From NCBI GenBank assembly GCA_013044035.1, contig JABEVE010000027.1:1-50239 (forward strand): a stretch of DNA of 50,239 nt. Reading direction: 5' to 3'. The position numbers and the translations under genes were made by a program. The notes under the pieces are model-generated. The model was not told the origin of the DNA and made no database searches. It worked only from the letters and a program-made list of their open reading frames with translations. This DNA is from Burkholderiales bacterium (GTDB lineage Bacteria > Pseudomonadota > Gammaproteobacteria > Burkholderiales > Burkholderiaceae_C). Positions 1 through 10,832 of the stretch are shown one piece after another. Each line of letters begins with the position of its first letter. Positions within the stretch are counted from its first letter, which is position 1.

Positions 1-42
1 GATGCGGCGTTGCAGTTTGTCCAGGGTTTCTACAGATGTCAT
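1..42 (-). CDS. tig: Trigger factor, N-terminal start only (partial)
   Basis: Only 14 codons are inside the window; they read MTSVETLDKLQRRI from an ATG on the minus strand and run off the left edge. The pattern V-E-T-L-x-K-L-x-R-(R/K)-I matches the start of betaproteobacterial trigger factor, the ribosome-bound peptidyl-prolyl isomerase chaperone. A GGAA sequence lies just upstream of the ATG. A tRNA-Leu about 35 bases upstream on the same strand is a common arrangement in Burkholderiales and supports the call. The visible part is too short for certainty. Confidence 0.6.
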   Translation of the reverse strand, partial: MTSVETLDKLQRRI

Positions 43-76
43 GGGAATTCCGATCGTGGAAAGAATGGGGATGCCG

Positions 77-163
77 TGGTGCGAGGGGGGGGACTCGAAC
101 CCCCACGCCGGTGAAGGCGTCAGGACCTAAACCTGGTGCGTCTACCAATTTCGCCACCCTCGC
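77..163 (-). tRNA. tRNA-Leu (anticodon UAG)
   Basis: On the minus strand the 5' arm GCGAGGG (163-157) pairs with CCCTCGC (87-81), followed by ACCA, so the CCA end is encoded. The D-arm carries the GGTAGACGC stretch typical of tRNA-Leu, the anticodon loop reads TTTAGGT giving UAG, and the T-arm reads GGTTCGAGTCC. The length of 87 nt with a long variable arm fits a class II tRNA. It reads CUN leucine codons. Confidence 0.96.
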
Positions 164-323
164 AGGGACCAGGCGCAACATGTCAGCATGCCTGCGAACT
201 GCGGTCACCGCCATCGCAAGCCGGGAGCAAGACTGCGTTATGCCATCGGCAAACGCATTATTTTATCCTCCAGCCTGCGTGGGCTTTCGTGCAAAGCAGC
301 CCATCCCACAGCCATGAAGCCCC

Positions 324-1160
324 ATGCCGTCTGAAAATTTGTCCACAACGGGCTTCGCCCCTCGCGGTACATCCTGGTACTACGCCACGCTGCAGTTGCC
401 CCCAGCGCAACGTCAAGCTCTGCTCGCACTGCAAGCCTGGTGGCGTGCGGTGCGCAGCATTCCCCACAGTGTGACGGACGCTGGCGTGGCGGCTGCCAAG
501 CTGGCCTGGTGGGACGTGCAGATCGGTCAATCCCGGGATGGGCGACCTGATCATCCCCTGCTGCTGACCTTGCAACCGGCCCTGAATGCGGCTGATGTGC
601 CACTCGAACTCCTGCTGCAGGCGCTGGCGCAGGTCGACGAGGGATTACGGCAAAACCGCTGGCTGGACTGGCAGGGGCTGCAACGTCACCTCGGCGATGG
701 GCCCGGCCATGTGGCCCGTGTCGCCTGCTTGCTCGCTGGGCAGAAGAACATCGCGGCACTCGATTACGCGCAAGCGCTCGGCGCCGCCCTGGCCCAGGTC
801 AGCCTGGTGCGTGACGTCGGGCGCGACCTGCGCCGAGGCTTGATCTTTCTGCCTGTGGAGGCCCTGGCTGAGCACGAGGTGAAAGCGCGCCAGTTGCTGG
901 ACGGCACGGATTCGCCGCAAGTGCGCGCGCTGCTGCGCGACGCCGCCACGCGTGCCTTGGCCACGCTCGTGGCGGCCGATGCGCGCCGCCCGATCGGGAT
1001 GGGCCTGGCTGCTCGGCCGGCCGTGGCACTGTCCAAGATGGCGCACGCCTTGCTGCGTGAAATGGAGCGCGAAAACTATGACCTGTTGGGACAACGCATC
1101 GATCTGCCGCCCACGCGCAAGCTGTGGCTGGCATGGCGGGCGCAGCGGGCGGCGCGCTGA
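324..1160 (+). CDS. Squalene/phytoene synthase family protein
   Basis: The 278-residue protein belongs to the trans-isoprenyl diphosphate synthase (head-to-head) family, close in length to bacterial squalene/phytoene synthases and HpnD. The second aspartate-rich motif is clear at about residues 162-178 (LVRDVGRDLRRGLIFLP), matching the family's DxxxD...RGxxxLP signature. The first aspartate motif, expected about residues 35-60, is not recognisable: that stretch reads AWWRAVRSIPHSV. The protein may therefore be a non-catalytic or divergent paralogue, perhaps closer to the NDUFAF6-like branch than to a true squalene synthase. It stands alone, with its 3' end facing the acetoacetyl-CoA synthetase gene. 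The family call is good; the enzymatic role is uncertain. Confidence 0.75.
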   Translation: MPSENLSTTGFAPRGTSWYYATLQLPPAQRQALLALQAWWRAVRSIPHSVTDAGVAAAKLAWWDVQIGQSRDGRPDHPLLLTLQPALNAADVPLELLLQALAQVDEGLRQNRWLDWQGLQRHLGDGPGHVARVACLLAGQKNIAALDYAQALGAALAQVSLVRDVGRDLRRGLIFLPVEALAEHEVKARQLLDGTDSPQVRALLRDAATRALATLVAADARRPIGMGLAARPAVALSKMAHALLREMERENYDLLGQRIDLPPTRKLWLAWRAQRAAR

Positions 1161-1203
1161 AATCAGCCGGGCTGGCACCGGCCCCCTCCGGACTGAACCC
1201 AGG

Positions 1204-3225
<2,022 letters not shown>

Positions 3226-3271
3226 GCTGATTCCTCCAACAAGGGTTTCACAGGCTGGGGTCCGCTGTTCA

Positions 3272-3694
3272 TCAGCTCGCCATCAGCCGCCGCAGTTCTT
3301 CGGGCAATGGCGCGCTTTTGCGCAAGGCGTGGTCAATCCACACCGTCTTGGCGCCGCCAGTGGCATGAAGCGTCATGATGTCGTCGGTGCGGCGCAGTTC
3401 ATAAAAAGTGTCGAAGCTGCTGCGACCGGGGTTGGCGATGAACAAGCTGACCCGCACGTTGCCAGGATGGCGCAGTTCCTGGTGAAAATTGCAAAAGGCG
3501 TTGACGATGACCGGCCCTTGCCCTTGCGGCGCCGCACCCATGTCGAGACTGCTCAGCCAGTCGAGTCGGGCAACTTCCATGTAGCGGAAGTACACCGTGT
3601 TGTTGACATGGCCCATCGCATCCATATCGCCCCAGCGTATGGGAACGACGATGTCGAAAACAGGCCGCTTGCGGGCGGGCAGTTCGAGGTGCAT
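3272..3694 (-). CDS. Acyl-CoA thioesterase, hotdog fold (4HBT type)
   Basis: The 140-residue single hotdog domain contains the block RWGDMDAMGHVNNTVYFRY (residues 20-38), in which Asp25 is the expected catalytic residue of 4-hydroxybenzoyl-CoA thioesterase-like enzymes. I place the start at 3694 (MHLELP), because a GGAG sequence precedes it by about ten bases; the longer reading starting at 3742 would overlap the stop of the upstream SDR gene. The substrate cannot be read from sequence. Its position between a short-chain dehydrogenase and an acetoacetyl-CoA synthetase suggests hydrolysis of a short or 3-oxoacyl-CoA. Confidence 0.85.
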   Translation of the reverse strand: MHLELPARKRPVFDIVVPIRWGDMDAMGHVNNTVYFRYMEVARLDWLSSLDMGAAPQGQGPVIVNAFCNFHQELRHPGNVRVSLFIANPGRSSFDTFYELRRTDDIMTLHATGGAKTVWIDHALRKSAPLPEELRRLMAS

Positions 3695-3713
3695 CGTCCG
3701 GTCGTCTCCGTTG

Positions 3714-4496
3714 TCAGACGCCGAAGCCGTCGTCGGCCGCAATCACCGCGCCGTTGACGAAGTGGCTCTGGCCGCTGGCCAGCATCAACAGCACGCCGTC
3801 CAGGTCTTCGGGTTTGCCCACACGCTTGCGCGGCAGCATGTCGATGAGTTTCTGGCCGGCTTCGGTGGCCCAATGGCCATGGTTGATCTCGGTGTCGATG
3901 TAGCCGGGGCAGATGGCGTTGGTGTTGATGCCATAGCGCCCCCACTCCAGTGCCATGGCGCGCGTCATGTGCACCACGGCAGCCTTGCTCATGGCGTATA
4001 CGCCAATCTGGGGCAGCACGCGCAAACCGGCCATGGAAGCAATGTTGATGATGCGCCCCCCCGCCCAGGTCCCCGGCGCCGCGCCCTTCGAGCGGGCGAT
4101 CATGCGCTTGGCCACTTCCTGCGCGACGAAGAAGGCGCCGCGCGTGTTGGTGTCGAACATGCGGTCGTAATCGTCGGGTGAAATCTCGCTGAGCTTGCGC
4201 GCCACCGACATGCCTGAGTTGTTGACCAGGATGTCGATGTTGCCCATCTCGGTCTCGGCATGGGCGACTGCCGCACCGATACTCTCGGTGTCGGTCACGT
4301 CCAGTTTCACCACGTGGGCGTCGCCGCCCTCGGCCTCGATGTGGGCACGCAGCTCTTTCAACCGCTCGGTGCGCCGCCCCGCCAAGACCACGCCGGCGCC
4401 AGCTTGCGCCAGCACGCGGGCAAACTGCCAGCCAAGGCCGCTGGAGGCGCCGGTCACCAGCACCACACGACCGGATAAGTCAATGGAATAGGCCAT
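3714..4496 (-). CDS. Short-chain dehydrogenase/reductase (FabG-like)
   Basis: The 260-residue classical SDR has the Rossmann motif TGASSGLG (residues 15-22), the NNSG variant of the NNAG motif, an active-site serine in INIASMAG, and the catalytic YAMSK pair. I chose the ATG at 4496 (MAYSIDLSG) because it puts the cofactor motif at the usual distance; in-frame sequence further upstream has no SDR character. It is the first gene of the SDR - thioesterase - acetoacetyl-CoA ligase group, 19 bases before the thioesterase start. By context it may act on a 3-hydroxyacyl or 3-oxoacyl substrate, but this is inference. It is divergent from moaA across about 200 bases. Confidence 0.85.
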   Translation of the reverse strand: MAYSIDLSGRVVLVTGASSGLGWQFARVLAQAGAGVVLAGRRTERLKELRAHIEAEGGDAHVVKLDVTDTESIGAAVAHAETEMGNIDILVNNSGMSVARKLSEISPDDYDRMFDTNTRGAFFVAQEVAKRMIARSKGAAPGTWAGGRIINIASMAGLRVLPQIGVYAMSKAAVVHMTRAMALEWGRYGINTNAICPGYIDTEINHGHWATEAGQKLIDMLPRKRVGKPEDLDGVLLMLASGQSHFVNGAVIAADDGFGV

Positions 4497-4699
4497 GTCT
4501 GTCTTCTGTGAATGTTGTGTGAATAGGGTCGTGCCAACGGACCAGCCTGGATTCCACTCGCAGCGCCAGCCTCGGCATGAGGCCATGGTACGAGCGATGC
4601 CGCGTTGCAACAACGCCGCGATACGCCCGGCGCCGAGCGCAGGGTGCGGAGATGGCGCTCGCGGCCCCCAGGCAGGCGCTCTTTGCCGATAATGTCGAT

Positions 4700-5836
4700 A
4701 TGTCCGAGCGAACCATTCCCATCGTCGATCACCGCTACGCCTCGAGTGTGCCGACTGTCCCCGTGCATGCTCTCGCGCCCGGTGCGCTGCTGGCCGACAA
4801 GCTGGGCAGGCCATTGCACGATCTGCGCATCTCCATCACCGACCGCTGCAATTTCCGCTGCACCTATTGCATGCCCAAGGAAGTGTTCGACACGCGCTAT
4901 GAATTCCTGCGTCATGCCGATCTGCTGCGGTTCGAGGAAATCGAGCGCCTGGCGCGTGTGTTTGTCGGCCTCGGCGTGCGCAAGCTGCGCATCACCGGAG
5001 GCGAGCCGCTGCTGCGCAAGGGTGTGGAAGACCTGGTCGCCATGCTCGCCGCCATCCGCACGCCAGACGGCGAGCCGGTGGAGCTGACCATGACCACCAA
5101 CGCCTCCATCCTCGCGCGCAAGGCCGCATCGCTGGCGCAGGCCGGCTTGCACCGCGTGACCGTGAGCCTGGACGCGATTGACGACGCCGTGTTTCGCCGC
5201 ATGAACGATATGGACTTCCCGCTGCAAACCGTGCTGGAGGGCATTGCCGCGGCGCAGGCCGCCGGACTGCATCCGGTGAAAGTGAACATGGTGGTGCAGC
5301 GGGGCGTGAACGACAACCAGATCCTGCCCATGATCGAGCATTTCCGCGGCAGCGGCGTCGTGCTGCGCTTCATCGAATTCATGGATGTGGGCAACACCAA
5401 CGGCTGGCGCATGGATCAGGTCCTGCCCTCGGCCGAGTTGCTGGCGCGCATTGCCCAGCGCCATCCGCTGCACGCGCTCGACCCCACCGTGCTGGGTGAA
5501 ACTGCCGAGCGCTGGCTGCTGGACGACGGTAGCCTCGAAATTGGCGCCATCTCCAGCGTCACACAGGCCTTTTGCCAAGACTGCAACCGCGCCCGCCTGT
5601 CGATGGAGGGCAAGCTCTACCTTTGCCTCTTCGCCAACCACGGCCACGACTTGCGCGCCCTGCTGCGCGGCGACGCGCAGCAAGGTATCCAGCAGGCGAG
5701 CGACGCCGACCTGCAGGCCGCTCTCGCCCAAGTCTGGAGCCGGCGTGACGACCGCTATTCCGAGTTGCGCGGCAGCGCCGCAGCCCAGGCCCAGCGTACC
5801 GAGCGACGGGTGGAGATGTCGTATATCGGCGGTTGA
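4700..5836 (+). CDS. moaA: GTP 3',8-cyclase MoaA
   Basis: MoaA is the radical-SAM enzyme that starts molybdenum cofactor synthesis by converting GTP to 3',8-cyclo-GTP. The radical-SAM cluster cysteines lie in CNFRCTYC (Cys50, Cys54, Cys57 from the start used here). The second cluster appears as [18 protein letters not shown] near the C-terminus, and the protein ends in the characteristic Gly-Gly (SYIGG). The product is 378 residues from the ATG at 4700 (MSERTIPIV). No strong ribosome site is visible and an ATG at 4652 is an in-frame alternative. mobA and moeA follow at short spacing, forming a Mo-cofactor gene group. Confidence 0.95.
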   Translation: MSERTIPIVDHRYASSVPTVPVHALAPGALLADKLGRPLHDLRISITDRCNFRCTYCMPKEVFDTRYEFLRHADLLRFEEIERLARVFVGLGVRKLRITGGEPLLRKGVEDLVAMLAAIRTPDGEPVELTMTTNASILARKAASLAQAGLHRVTVSLDAIDDAVFRRMNDMDFPLQTVLEGIAAAQAAGLHPVKVNMVVQRGVNDNQILPMIEHFRGSGVVLRFIEFMDVGNTNGWRMDQVLPSAELLARIAQRHPLHALDPTVLGETAERWLLDDGSLEIGAISSVTQAFCQDCNRARLSMEGKLYLCLFANHGHDLRALLRGDAQQGIQQASDADLQAALAQVWSRRDDRYSELRGSAAAQAQRTERRVEMSYIGG

Positions 5837-5930
5837 ATGCAGTTGACGCCAGCCACCGCCTCGTGACATTCGTGGCACCCCGCCCGCGCGACGCAAACCC
5901 CCATACACCCACCCGCTCACCGAGCCCAAC

Positions 5931-6566
5931 ATGCCCGAAACCCTCGCCCCGGATGCCATCACCGGCCTCGTTCTTGCCGGCGGGCGTGGCTCGCGCATGG
6001 GCGGCAGCGACAAGGGCCTGCAACCCTTTCGCGGCCTGCCGCTGGCCATGCACGCGCTGCTGCGCCTGCAGGCTCAGGTGGGGATGGTGATGATCAACGC
6101 CAACCGCAATCTTGCCGCCTACGAGGCCTTCGGCGTGCCGGTCTGGCCCGACGCCGACCCCCTGGCCTATGCCGGACCGCTGGCCGGCTTCGCCACCGGG
6201 CTGACGCATTGCGACACCCCCTGGCTGCTCACCGTGCCCTGCGACTGCCCGCTATTCCCGCCCAACCTGGCCCAGCGCCTGGGACAAGGACTGGCTGATG
6301 CATCGGCGGAGGTGGCGATGGTGCGCGTGGGCGGGCGCACCCAGCCGGTGTTCTGCCTGCTGCGCGCCGATCTGCTGGAAAGCCTGTCGCGTTTTATCGA
6401 TGGCGGCGGCAGCAAGATCGACGCCTGGACCGCCACACTCAACACCGTGGAAGTCGATTTCGATCATCCCGGCGAATTCGAGAACGTCAATTCCTTGCCC
6501 GAGCTGCGCGCGCTGGAAAAGGCCCCCCTCACGTCTTCCTCATCCCCGGCTCCAACCGCTCGCTGA
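5931..6566 (+). CDS. mobA: Molybdenum cofactor guanylyltransferase MobA
   Basis: MobA transfers GMP from GTP to Mo-molybdopterin to form the guanine dinucleotide cofactor used by DMSO-reductase-family enzymes. The 211-residue protein has the nucleotidyltransferase signature LAGGRGSRMGGSDKGL (residues 15-30) and the metal-binding region LLTVPCDCPLFPPNL. It also has the C-terminal DFDHPGEFENVNS stretch typical of MobA. It lies between moaA and moeA with gaps of 94 and 9 bases, so it is probably co-transcribed with both. Confidence 0.94.
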   Translation: MPETLAPDAITGLVLAGGRGSRMGGSDKGLQPFRGLPLAMHALLRLQAQVGMVMINANRNLAAYEAFGVPVWPDADPLAYAGPLAGFATGLTHCDTPWLLTVPCDCPLFPPNLAQRLGQGLADASAEVAMVRVGGRTQPVFCLLRADLLESLSRFIDGGGSKIDAWTATLNTVEVDFDHPGEFENVNSLPELRALEKAPLTSSSSPAPTAR

Positions 6567-6575
6567 AGTCTCGCC

Positions 6576-7883
6576 ATGTCCGCATCCCCCAGCACCCTGC
6601 CCCCCGACCTCGCCCAGGTCGTCAGTTGCGTCAGCGGCTACGACCCCAAGGCTTTGCCGGTGGACAAAGTGCAGGACGTCATCCGCCGTTTCGTGCGGCC
6701 CGTGCGCGTCGCCGAGCGCGTGGACCTGCGCGCCGCTCTCGGCCGGGTGCTGGCCGAAGACGTCATCGCACCAATGGACGTGCCCGCCCACGACAACTCC
6801 GGCATGGACGGCTACGCCCTGCGTTCCGACGATCTCGGCACCGATGGCGCCGCAACCCTGCGCATTGCCGGCACCGGTCTGGCCGGACACGAGTTCAGCG
6901 GTGACGTTCCCGCAGGAAGCTGCCTGCGCATCATGACCGGCGCCGTCTTGCCTGCGGGCTGCGACACCGTCGTGCCGCAGGAATTCTGCCGCGTCGACGG
7001 CGAACTGGTCCACGTCCCCCCAGGTGTGCTCAAACGCGGCGACAACGCCCGCATGCGCGGCGAAGACCTGCGTGCGGGCCAGCCCGCGCTGCCGGCCGGC
7101 AAGCTCCTGCGCCCGGCCGACATCGGGCTCATCGCCTCGCTCGGCCAGGCCGAGGTCATGGCGTGGCGCCGCCTGCGCGTGGCCTTTCTGTCCAGCGGCG
7201 ATGAACTCCGCTCCATCGGCCAGCCGCTGGGCGAGGGTTGCGTCTACGACAGCAACCGCTACACCCTCTGGGCCATGCTGCAGCGCCTGGGCTGCGACGT
7301 GCTCGATCTCGGCGTGGTGCGCGATGACCCCGCACTGCTCGAAGCCGCGCTGCGTCATGCCTGCGAAAACGCCGATGCCGTCATCACCTCGGGCGGCGTG
7401 AGTGTCGGCGAGGCCGATCATCTGCGCAGTGTCATGGCCGCGCTCGGTGATGTGGCGTTCTGGCGCATCGCCATGCGCCCAGGCCGCCCCATGGCCTTCG
7501 GCAGCATCGCCAGCCACGACCAGCGTGCCGTGCTGTTCGGCCTGCCCGGCAACCCCGTGGCGGTGATGGTCACCTTCTACGCCTTCGTTCGCGACGCCCT
7601 GTTGCACATGATGGGCGCCGCCGCCAAGCCCCTGCTCCTGCTGCCGGTCGCGGCACAGACAGCCCTGCGCAAACGCCCCGGCCGCACCGAATACCAGCGC
7701 GCCGTGCTCACCCCATTGCCGGATCAACCCGGCCGCTACTGCGCCCGCACCACCGGCGACCAGGGCTCCGGCATCCTGCGCTCGATGAGCGAGGCCGACG
7801 GCTTCATCTTCCTACGCCACGAGCAAGGCAGCGTGCAAGCCGGCGAGACGGTGGAATTTTTGCCGTTCGAGGGGTTGGTCTAG
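6576..7883 (+). CDS. moeA: Molybdopterin molybdotransferase MoeA
   Basis: MoeA inserts molybdate into adenylylated molybdopterin. The 435-residue length is normal. The N-terminal domain carries the conserved PAHDNSGMDGYALRSDD stretch near residues 68-85. The MoCF domain is seen in FLSSGDELRSIG and in SGGVSVGEADH with its Asp/His metal-site neighbourhood, followed by MRPGRPMAFG and LFGLPGNPVAVMVTF. The C-terminal beta domain follows (KRPGRTEYQRAV). It starts 9 bases after mobA and ends the moaA-mobA-moeA group. Confidence 0.95.
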   Translation: MSASPSTLPPDLAQVVSCVSGYDPKALPVDKVQDVIRRFVRPVRVAERVDLRAALGRVLAEDVIAPMDVPAHDNSGMDGYALRSDDLGTDGAATLRIAGTGLAGHEFSGDVPAGSCLRIMTGAVLPAGCDTVVPQEFCRVDGELVHVPPGVLKRGDNARMRGEDLRAGQPALPAGKLLRPADIGLIASLGQAEVMAWRRLRVAFLSSGDELRSIGQPLGEGCVYDSNRYTLWAMLQRLGCDVLDLGVVRDDPALLEAALRHACENADAVITSGGVSVGEADHLRSVMAALGDVAFWRIAMRPGRPMAFGSIASHDQRAVLFGLPGNPVAVMVTFYAFVRDALLHMMGAAAKPLLLLPVAAQTALRKRPGRTEYQRAVLTPLPDQPGRYCARTTGDQGSGILRSMSEADGFIFLRHEQGSVQAGETVEFLPFEGLV

Positions 7884-7966
7884 GTCCGGAAACATGCTGG
7901 GCCGCCCTTGGGCTTTCTCACCCCCCCCGGGACGGCTCATGCGCCGCGGCAGGTCTGGAGATACCC

Positions 7967-8410
7967 TCAAAAAATCTTGTTGATCAAGTCCTCACCCAGG
8001 CCGATGCCTGCACCCATTTCCATGGCCTGGCCGAAGCCCGAGCCGAGAAAACCGCTGAGGGCTCCCATCAACCCCCCACCGGCGGGACGGCCGTAGGCGG
8101 AGGCCATGGCACTCTGGTTCATACCTTGGGGCATGTAGCCGGGCTGGGACGCGACGGACATGGGCTGCAGTTGGTTTTGCTGGTTCTGCCACATGGCATG
8201 GATGGCCTGCAGCAACTGGTTCATCTGCTGCTGCTGGGTCTGCACGGCCAGTGCGACTTCGCGCAGGTCGAGCAGCCATTCGCGGGCATCGGTGTTGCCG
8301 CCTTGCGCGGCGGTTTGCAGCTTGCCGGCCAGAGCCTGCAGTTCCTGTGCGATGGCCTGATCCTGGGTTTGGAGTTGCTGGTAGTTCTGGTCGATGGTCT
8401 GGAGATCCAT
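7967..8410 (-). CDS. Hypothetical Gln-rich protein with glycine-rich C-terminus
   Basis: I do not recognise this 147-residue protein. From the ATG at 8410 it begins MDLQTIDQNYQQLQTQD. The first two thirds are predicted helical and glutamine-rich (QTQQQQMNQLLQAIHAMWQN), consistent with a coiled coil. The last third is glycine- and methionine-rich (GGGLMGALSGFLGSGFG) and ends EDLINKIF, with an amphipathic or weakly hydrophobic character. There is no signal peptide. It sits convergent to moeA and divergent from the amidotransferase operon. Codon use looks normal for the window and the frame is clean, so I take it as a real gene of unknown function. Confidence 0.65.
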   Translation of the reverse strand: MDLQTIDQNYQQLQTQDQAIAQELQALAGKLQTAAQGGNTDAREWLLDLREVALAVQTQQQQMNQLLQAIHAMWQNQQNQLQPMSVASQPGYMPQGMNQSAMASAYGRPAGGGLMGALSGFLGSGFGQAMEMGAGIGLGEDLINKIF

Positions 8411-8752
8411 GGTGCTTGCGTGTCGATGATGGAAGGATGCAGGGATTGTGGTGCCGGACGATGGCACGACAAGGCATCGCCTGGGTAAGGAAAAGTAAAA
8501 CAGGCGGCGAGAGTTTGCCGCGATGCCACCGTGGCGGATGACACGAAAGCCGCGAATAAGGGATGCCGGGGCAAGCGGCCGCCACCTAAGATGATCTTCG
8601 ATCTGAAGAACTCGTGCCAGGCGCGCTCTTCGTCCTTTCCACGCGCAAGGAACACACATGGCAGTCCCATGTTTGCCTGGTCGCGGGGCAGGTGTCGACC
8701 CCGCCCTGGGGCGCCTCTGAGCATCCGCCGAAAGTGAAAGGCCCGGGCTGGC
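8411..8752. other. Divergent intergenic region
   Basis: About 340 bases without a convincing gene, between the Gln-rich hypothetical (minus) and the amidotransferase operon (plus). On the minus strand a TTGTCG (8472-8467) and CACAAT (8450-8445) pair with 16-base spacing could be the hypothetical gene's promoter. A purine-rich GTGAAAGG stretch about 8735-8742 is a plausible ribosome site for the plus-strand operon. I see no riboswitch or terminator. Confidence 0.4.
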
Positions 8753-10738
8753 ATGTGTGGCATTACTGGCATTCTGGATTGGCAGCAAGCGCCGGACCCC
8801 GCCGCGGTGCGGGCCATGACGCAACTTCTGCATCACCGTGGCCCGGACGCGAGCGGCTTCCACCACGAAGGACCGATTGCGCTCGGCCATGCGCGCCTGA
8901 GCATCATCGACCTCGAAGGCGGCGTGCAGCCCATGGCGCATGCCGAACGCCAGCTATGGCTCACGTTCAACGGCGAAATCTTCAACCATGTGGAACTGCG
9001 ACGCAGCCTGCAAGCACGTGGTTGCCGTTTCGCCACGCGCTCGGACACCGAAGTCATTCTTCACGCCTATGCGGAATACGGCGACGCCTGCGTCGAGCAC
9101 CTGAACGGCCAGTTCGCCTTCGCGCTGTGGGATGCCCGCCGCCAACGTCTGCTGCTGGCGCGTGACCGCGTTGGCATACGCCCGCTGTTCTACACCCGGC
9201 TTGACGGGCCGGGGGGCGGTCGCTTCGCCTTCGCCTCGGAGGTCAAGGCGCTGTTCGCGCTGCCCGCAGTTCCACGCAGGCTCGACATCCAGGCGCTGGG
9301 CGAAATTTTCACCACCTGGGCGCCGCTGTCGCCGCATGCGGTCTTCGCCGGCGTGCACAGTTTGGGGCCAGGCGAGTGCATGGTGGTCGACGCGCAGGGC
9401 TCACGGTCCTGGCGTTACTGGGACTGGAACTTTCCGGCGCAGGGCGCTGAATCTGCCGAGCTCTACGCCAGCGCCGACGAAGCCGCTGAAGCGCTGCGCG
9501 CGTTGCTGATCGGCTGCGTGCGTCTGCAACTGCGCGCCGACGTGCCCGTGGGTGCCTATCTCAGCGGCGGGCTGGATTCGTCGGTCATCACCACCCTCAT
9601 CCACCACCACACCAGCTCGCCGTTACGCACCTTTTCGCTCACTTTCGACGACGCCGAGTTCGACGAAAGCGCCGAGCAGCGCCTGCTGGTCGACCACCTC
9701 GGTTGCGAGCACACGACCCTGCACTGCACCCGGGCCGATATTGCCGCAGCTTTTCCACTGGCCGTCTTCCATGCCGAATCTCCGATCCTGCGCACCGCTC
9801 CGGCACCGCTGATGCTGCTGGCCGGGCACGTGCGCGACAGCGGCTACAAAGTCGTGCTCACCGGCGAAGGCGCGGACGAAGTGTTCGGCGGCTACGACCT
9901 GTTCAAAGAGGCGCGCGTGCGGCGCTTCATGGCCCGGCAGCCGCAATCCGCCTGGCGCGGCGCGCTGCTGGAGCGGCTTTATCCCTACTTGCGGCATTCC
10001 CCCGCAGCCGGACGGGCGCTGGCGCAGCGTTTTTTTGCCGATGGTGCCGAGCATCTGGGCCAGCCCGGCTTCGGCCATCTGCCCCGCTGGACCACGACGC
10101 AGCGCACCTGGCAGTTTTTCTCGCCCGCCGTACGCACCGAACTGGGCGACTGGAACGCGCTGCAAGCCATCGCCAGCCAGGTGCCGCCCGAGTTCGCGCA
10201 CTGGCAGGCGCTGCTGCAAGACCAGTACATCGAGGCCCACACCTTGATGAGCGGCTACCTGCTGTGCTCGCAGGGCGACCGCATGGCCATGGCGCATTCC
10301 ATCGAGGGCCGTTTCCCGTTTCTGGACCACCGCCTCATCGCCTTCGCCAACCGGCTGCCGTCGCGCTACAAGCTGATGGGTCTGACCGAGAAATGGCTGC
10401 TCAAACGCGCCATGCGCGGACTGCTGCCCGAGAACATCCGCACCCGCACCAAGCAACCCTACCGCGCCCCCGACAGCCAGAGTTTTTTCGAGCAAGGCAA
10501 ACCGGTGGATTACGCCGCTGAGCTGATGAGCCCGGGCGCAATTGCCGACGCCGGCTATTTCGACCCCGCCGCGGTGAGCAAACTGTTCGCCAAATGCCGG
10601 GCCGGGCGGGCCATCGGCTTCGCCGACAACATGGCGTTCGTCGGCGTGCTGTCGACCATGCTGCTGCATCGGCAGTTTGTCACCATGCCGCCAGCCACCC
10701 CGCAAGCGCGGGAGTACCGGACGACGGCCTTCCCGTAA
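8753..10738 (+). CDS. Asparagine synthetase-like glutamine amidotransferase
   Basis: The 661-residue protein has both asparagine synthetase B modules. The N-terminal class-II glutaminase begins MCGITG with the catalytic Cys2 and keeps RGPDASG, FNGEIFNH and RSDTEV. The synthetase domain has the PPi-loop SGGLDSS at residues 271-277 and GEGADEVFGGYD further on. All catalytic motifs look intact, so it should release ammonia from glutamine and transfer it to an adenylated carboxylate. Downstream genes encode an AMP-forming ligase, an acyl carrier protein, an NAD-synthetase-like enzyme, a methyltransferase and a GNAT-like protein, all on the same strand. This makes a tailoring amidotransferase more likely than housekeeping asparagine synthesis. 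Similar enzymes occur in exosortase and polysaccharide loci, but no exosortase is visible here. Confidence 0.85.
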   Translation: MCGITGILDWQQAPDPAAVRAMTQLLHHRGPDASGFHHEGPIALGHARLSIIDLEGGVQPMAHAERQLWLTFNGEIFNHVELRRSLQARGCRFATRSDTEVILHAYAEYGDACVEHLNGQFAFALWDARRQRLLLARDRVGIRPLFYTRLDGPGGGRFAFASEVKALFALPAVPRRLDIQALGEIFTTWAPLSPHAVFAGVHSLGPGECMVVDAQGSRSWRYWDWNFPAQGAESAELYASADEAAEALRALLIGCVRLQLRADVPVGAYLSGGLDSSVITTLIHHHTSSPLRTFSLTFDDAEFDESAEQRLLVDHLGCEHTTLHCTRADIAAAFPLAVFHAESPILRTAPAPLMLLAGHVRDSGYKVVLTGEGADEVFGGYDLFKEARVRRFMARQPQSAWRGALLERLYPYLRHSPAAGRALAQRFFADGAEHLGQPGFGHLPRWTTTQRTWQFFSPAVRTELGDWNALQAIASQVPPEFAHWQALLQDQYIEAHTLMSGYLLCSQGDRMAMAHSIEGRFPFLDHRLIAFANRLPSRYKLMGLTEKWLLKRAMRGLLPENIRTRTKQPYRAPDSQSFFEQGKPVDYAAELMSPGAIADAGYFDPAAVSKLFAKCRAGRAIGFADNMAFVGVLSTMLLHRQFVTMPPATPQAREYRTTAFP

Positions 10739-10832
10739 GCTCAATGGCGTTCCGACTTGCACCTCCTCGATCGCGCTCACGGCGCCACAAGGTGCACCGT
10801 TCCCGCATCCCTGATCCAGTCCTGCCCCTGCC

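Noticed and set aside
238-759. Minus-strand open frame overlapping the squalene synthase-like gene
   Set aside because: It has no family motifs and lies antisense to a clear coding gene. High GC gives long shadow frames throughout this window.
4454-6049. A 531-codon minus-strand frame over moaA
   Set aside because: It is antisense to a gene with every MoaA motif, its composition is His/Gln/Gly-rich, and it has no recognisable domain.
7884-7966. Possible terminator between moeA and the convergent hypothetical gene
   Set aside because: The sequence has C/G runs but no stable stem followed by a U-tract on either strand.
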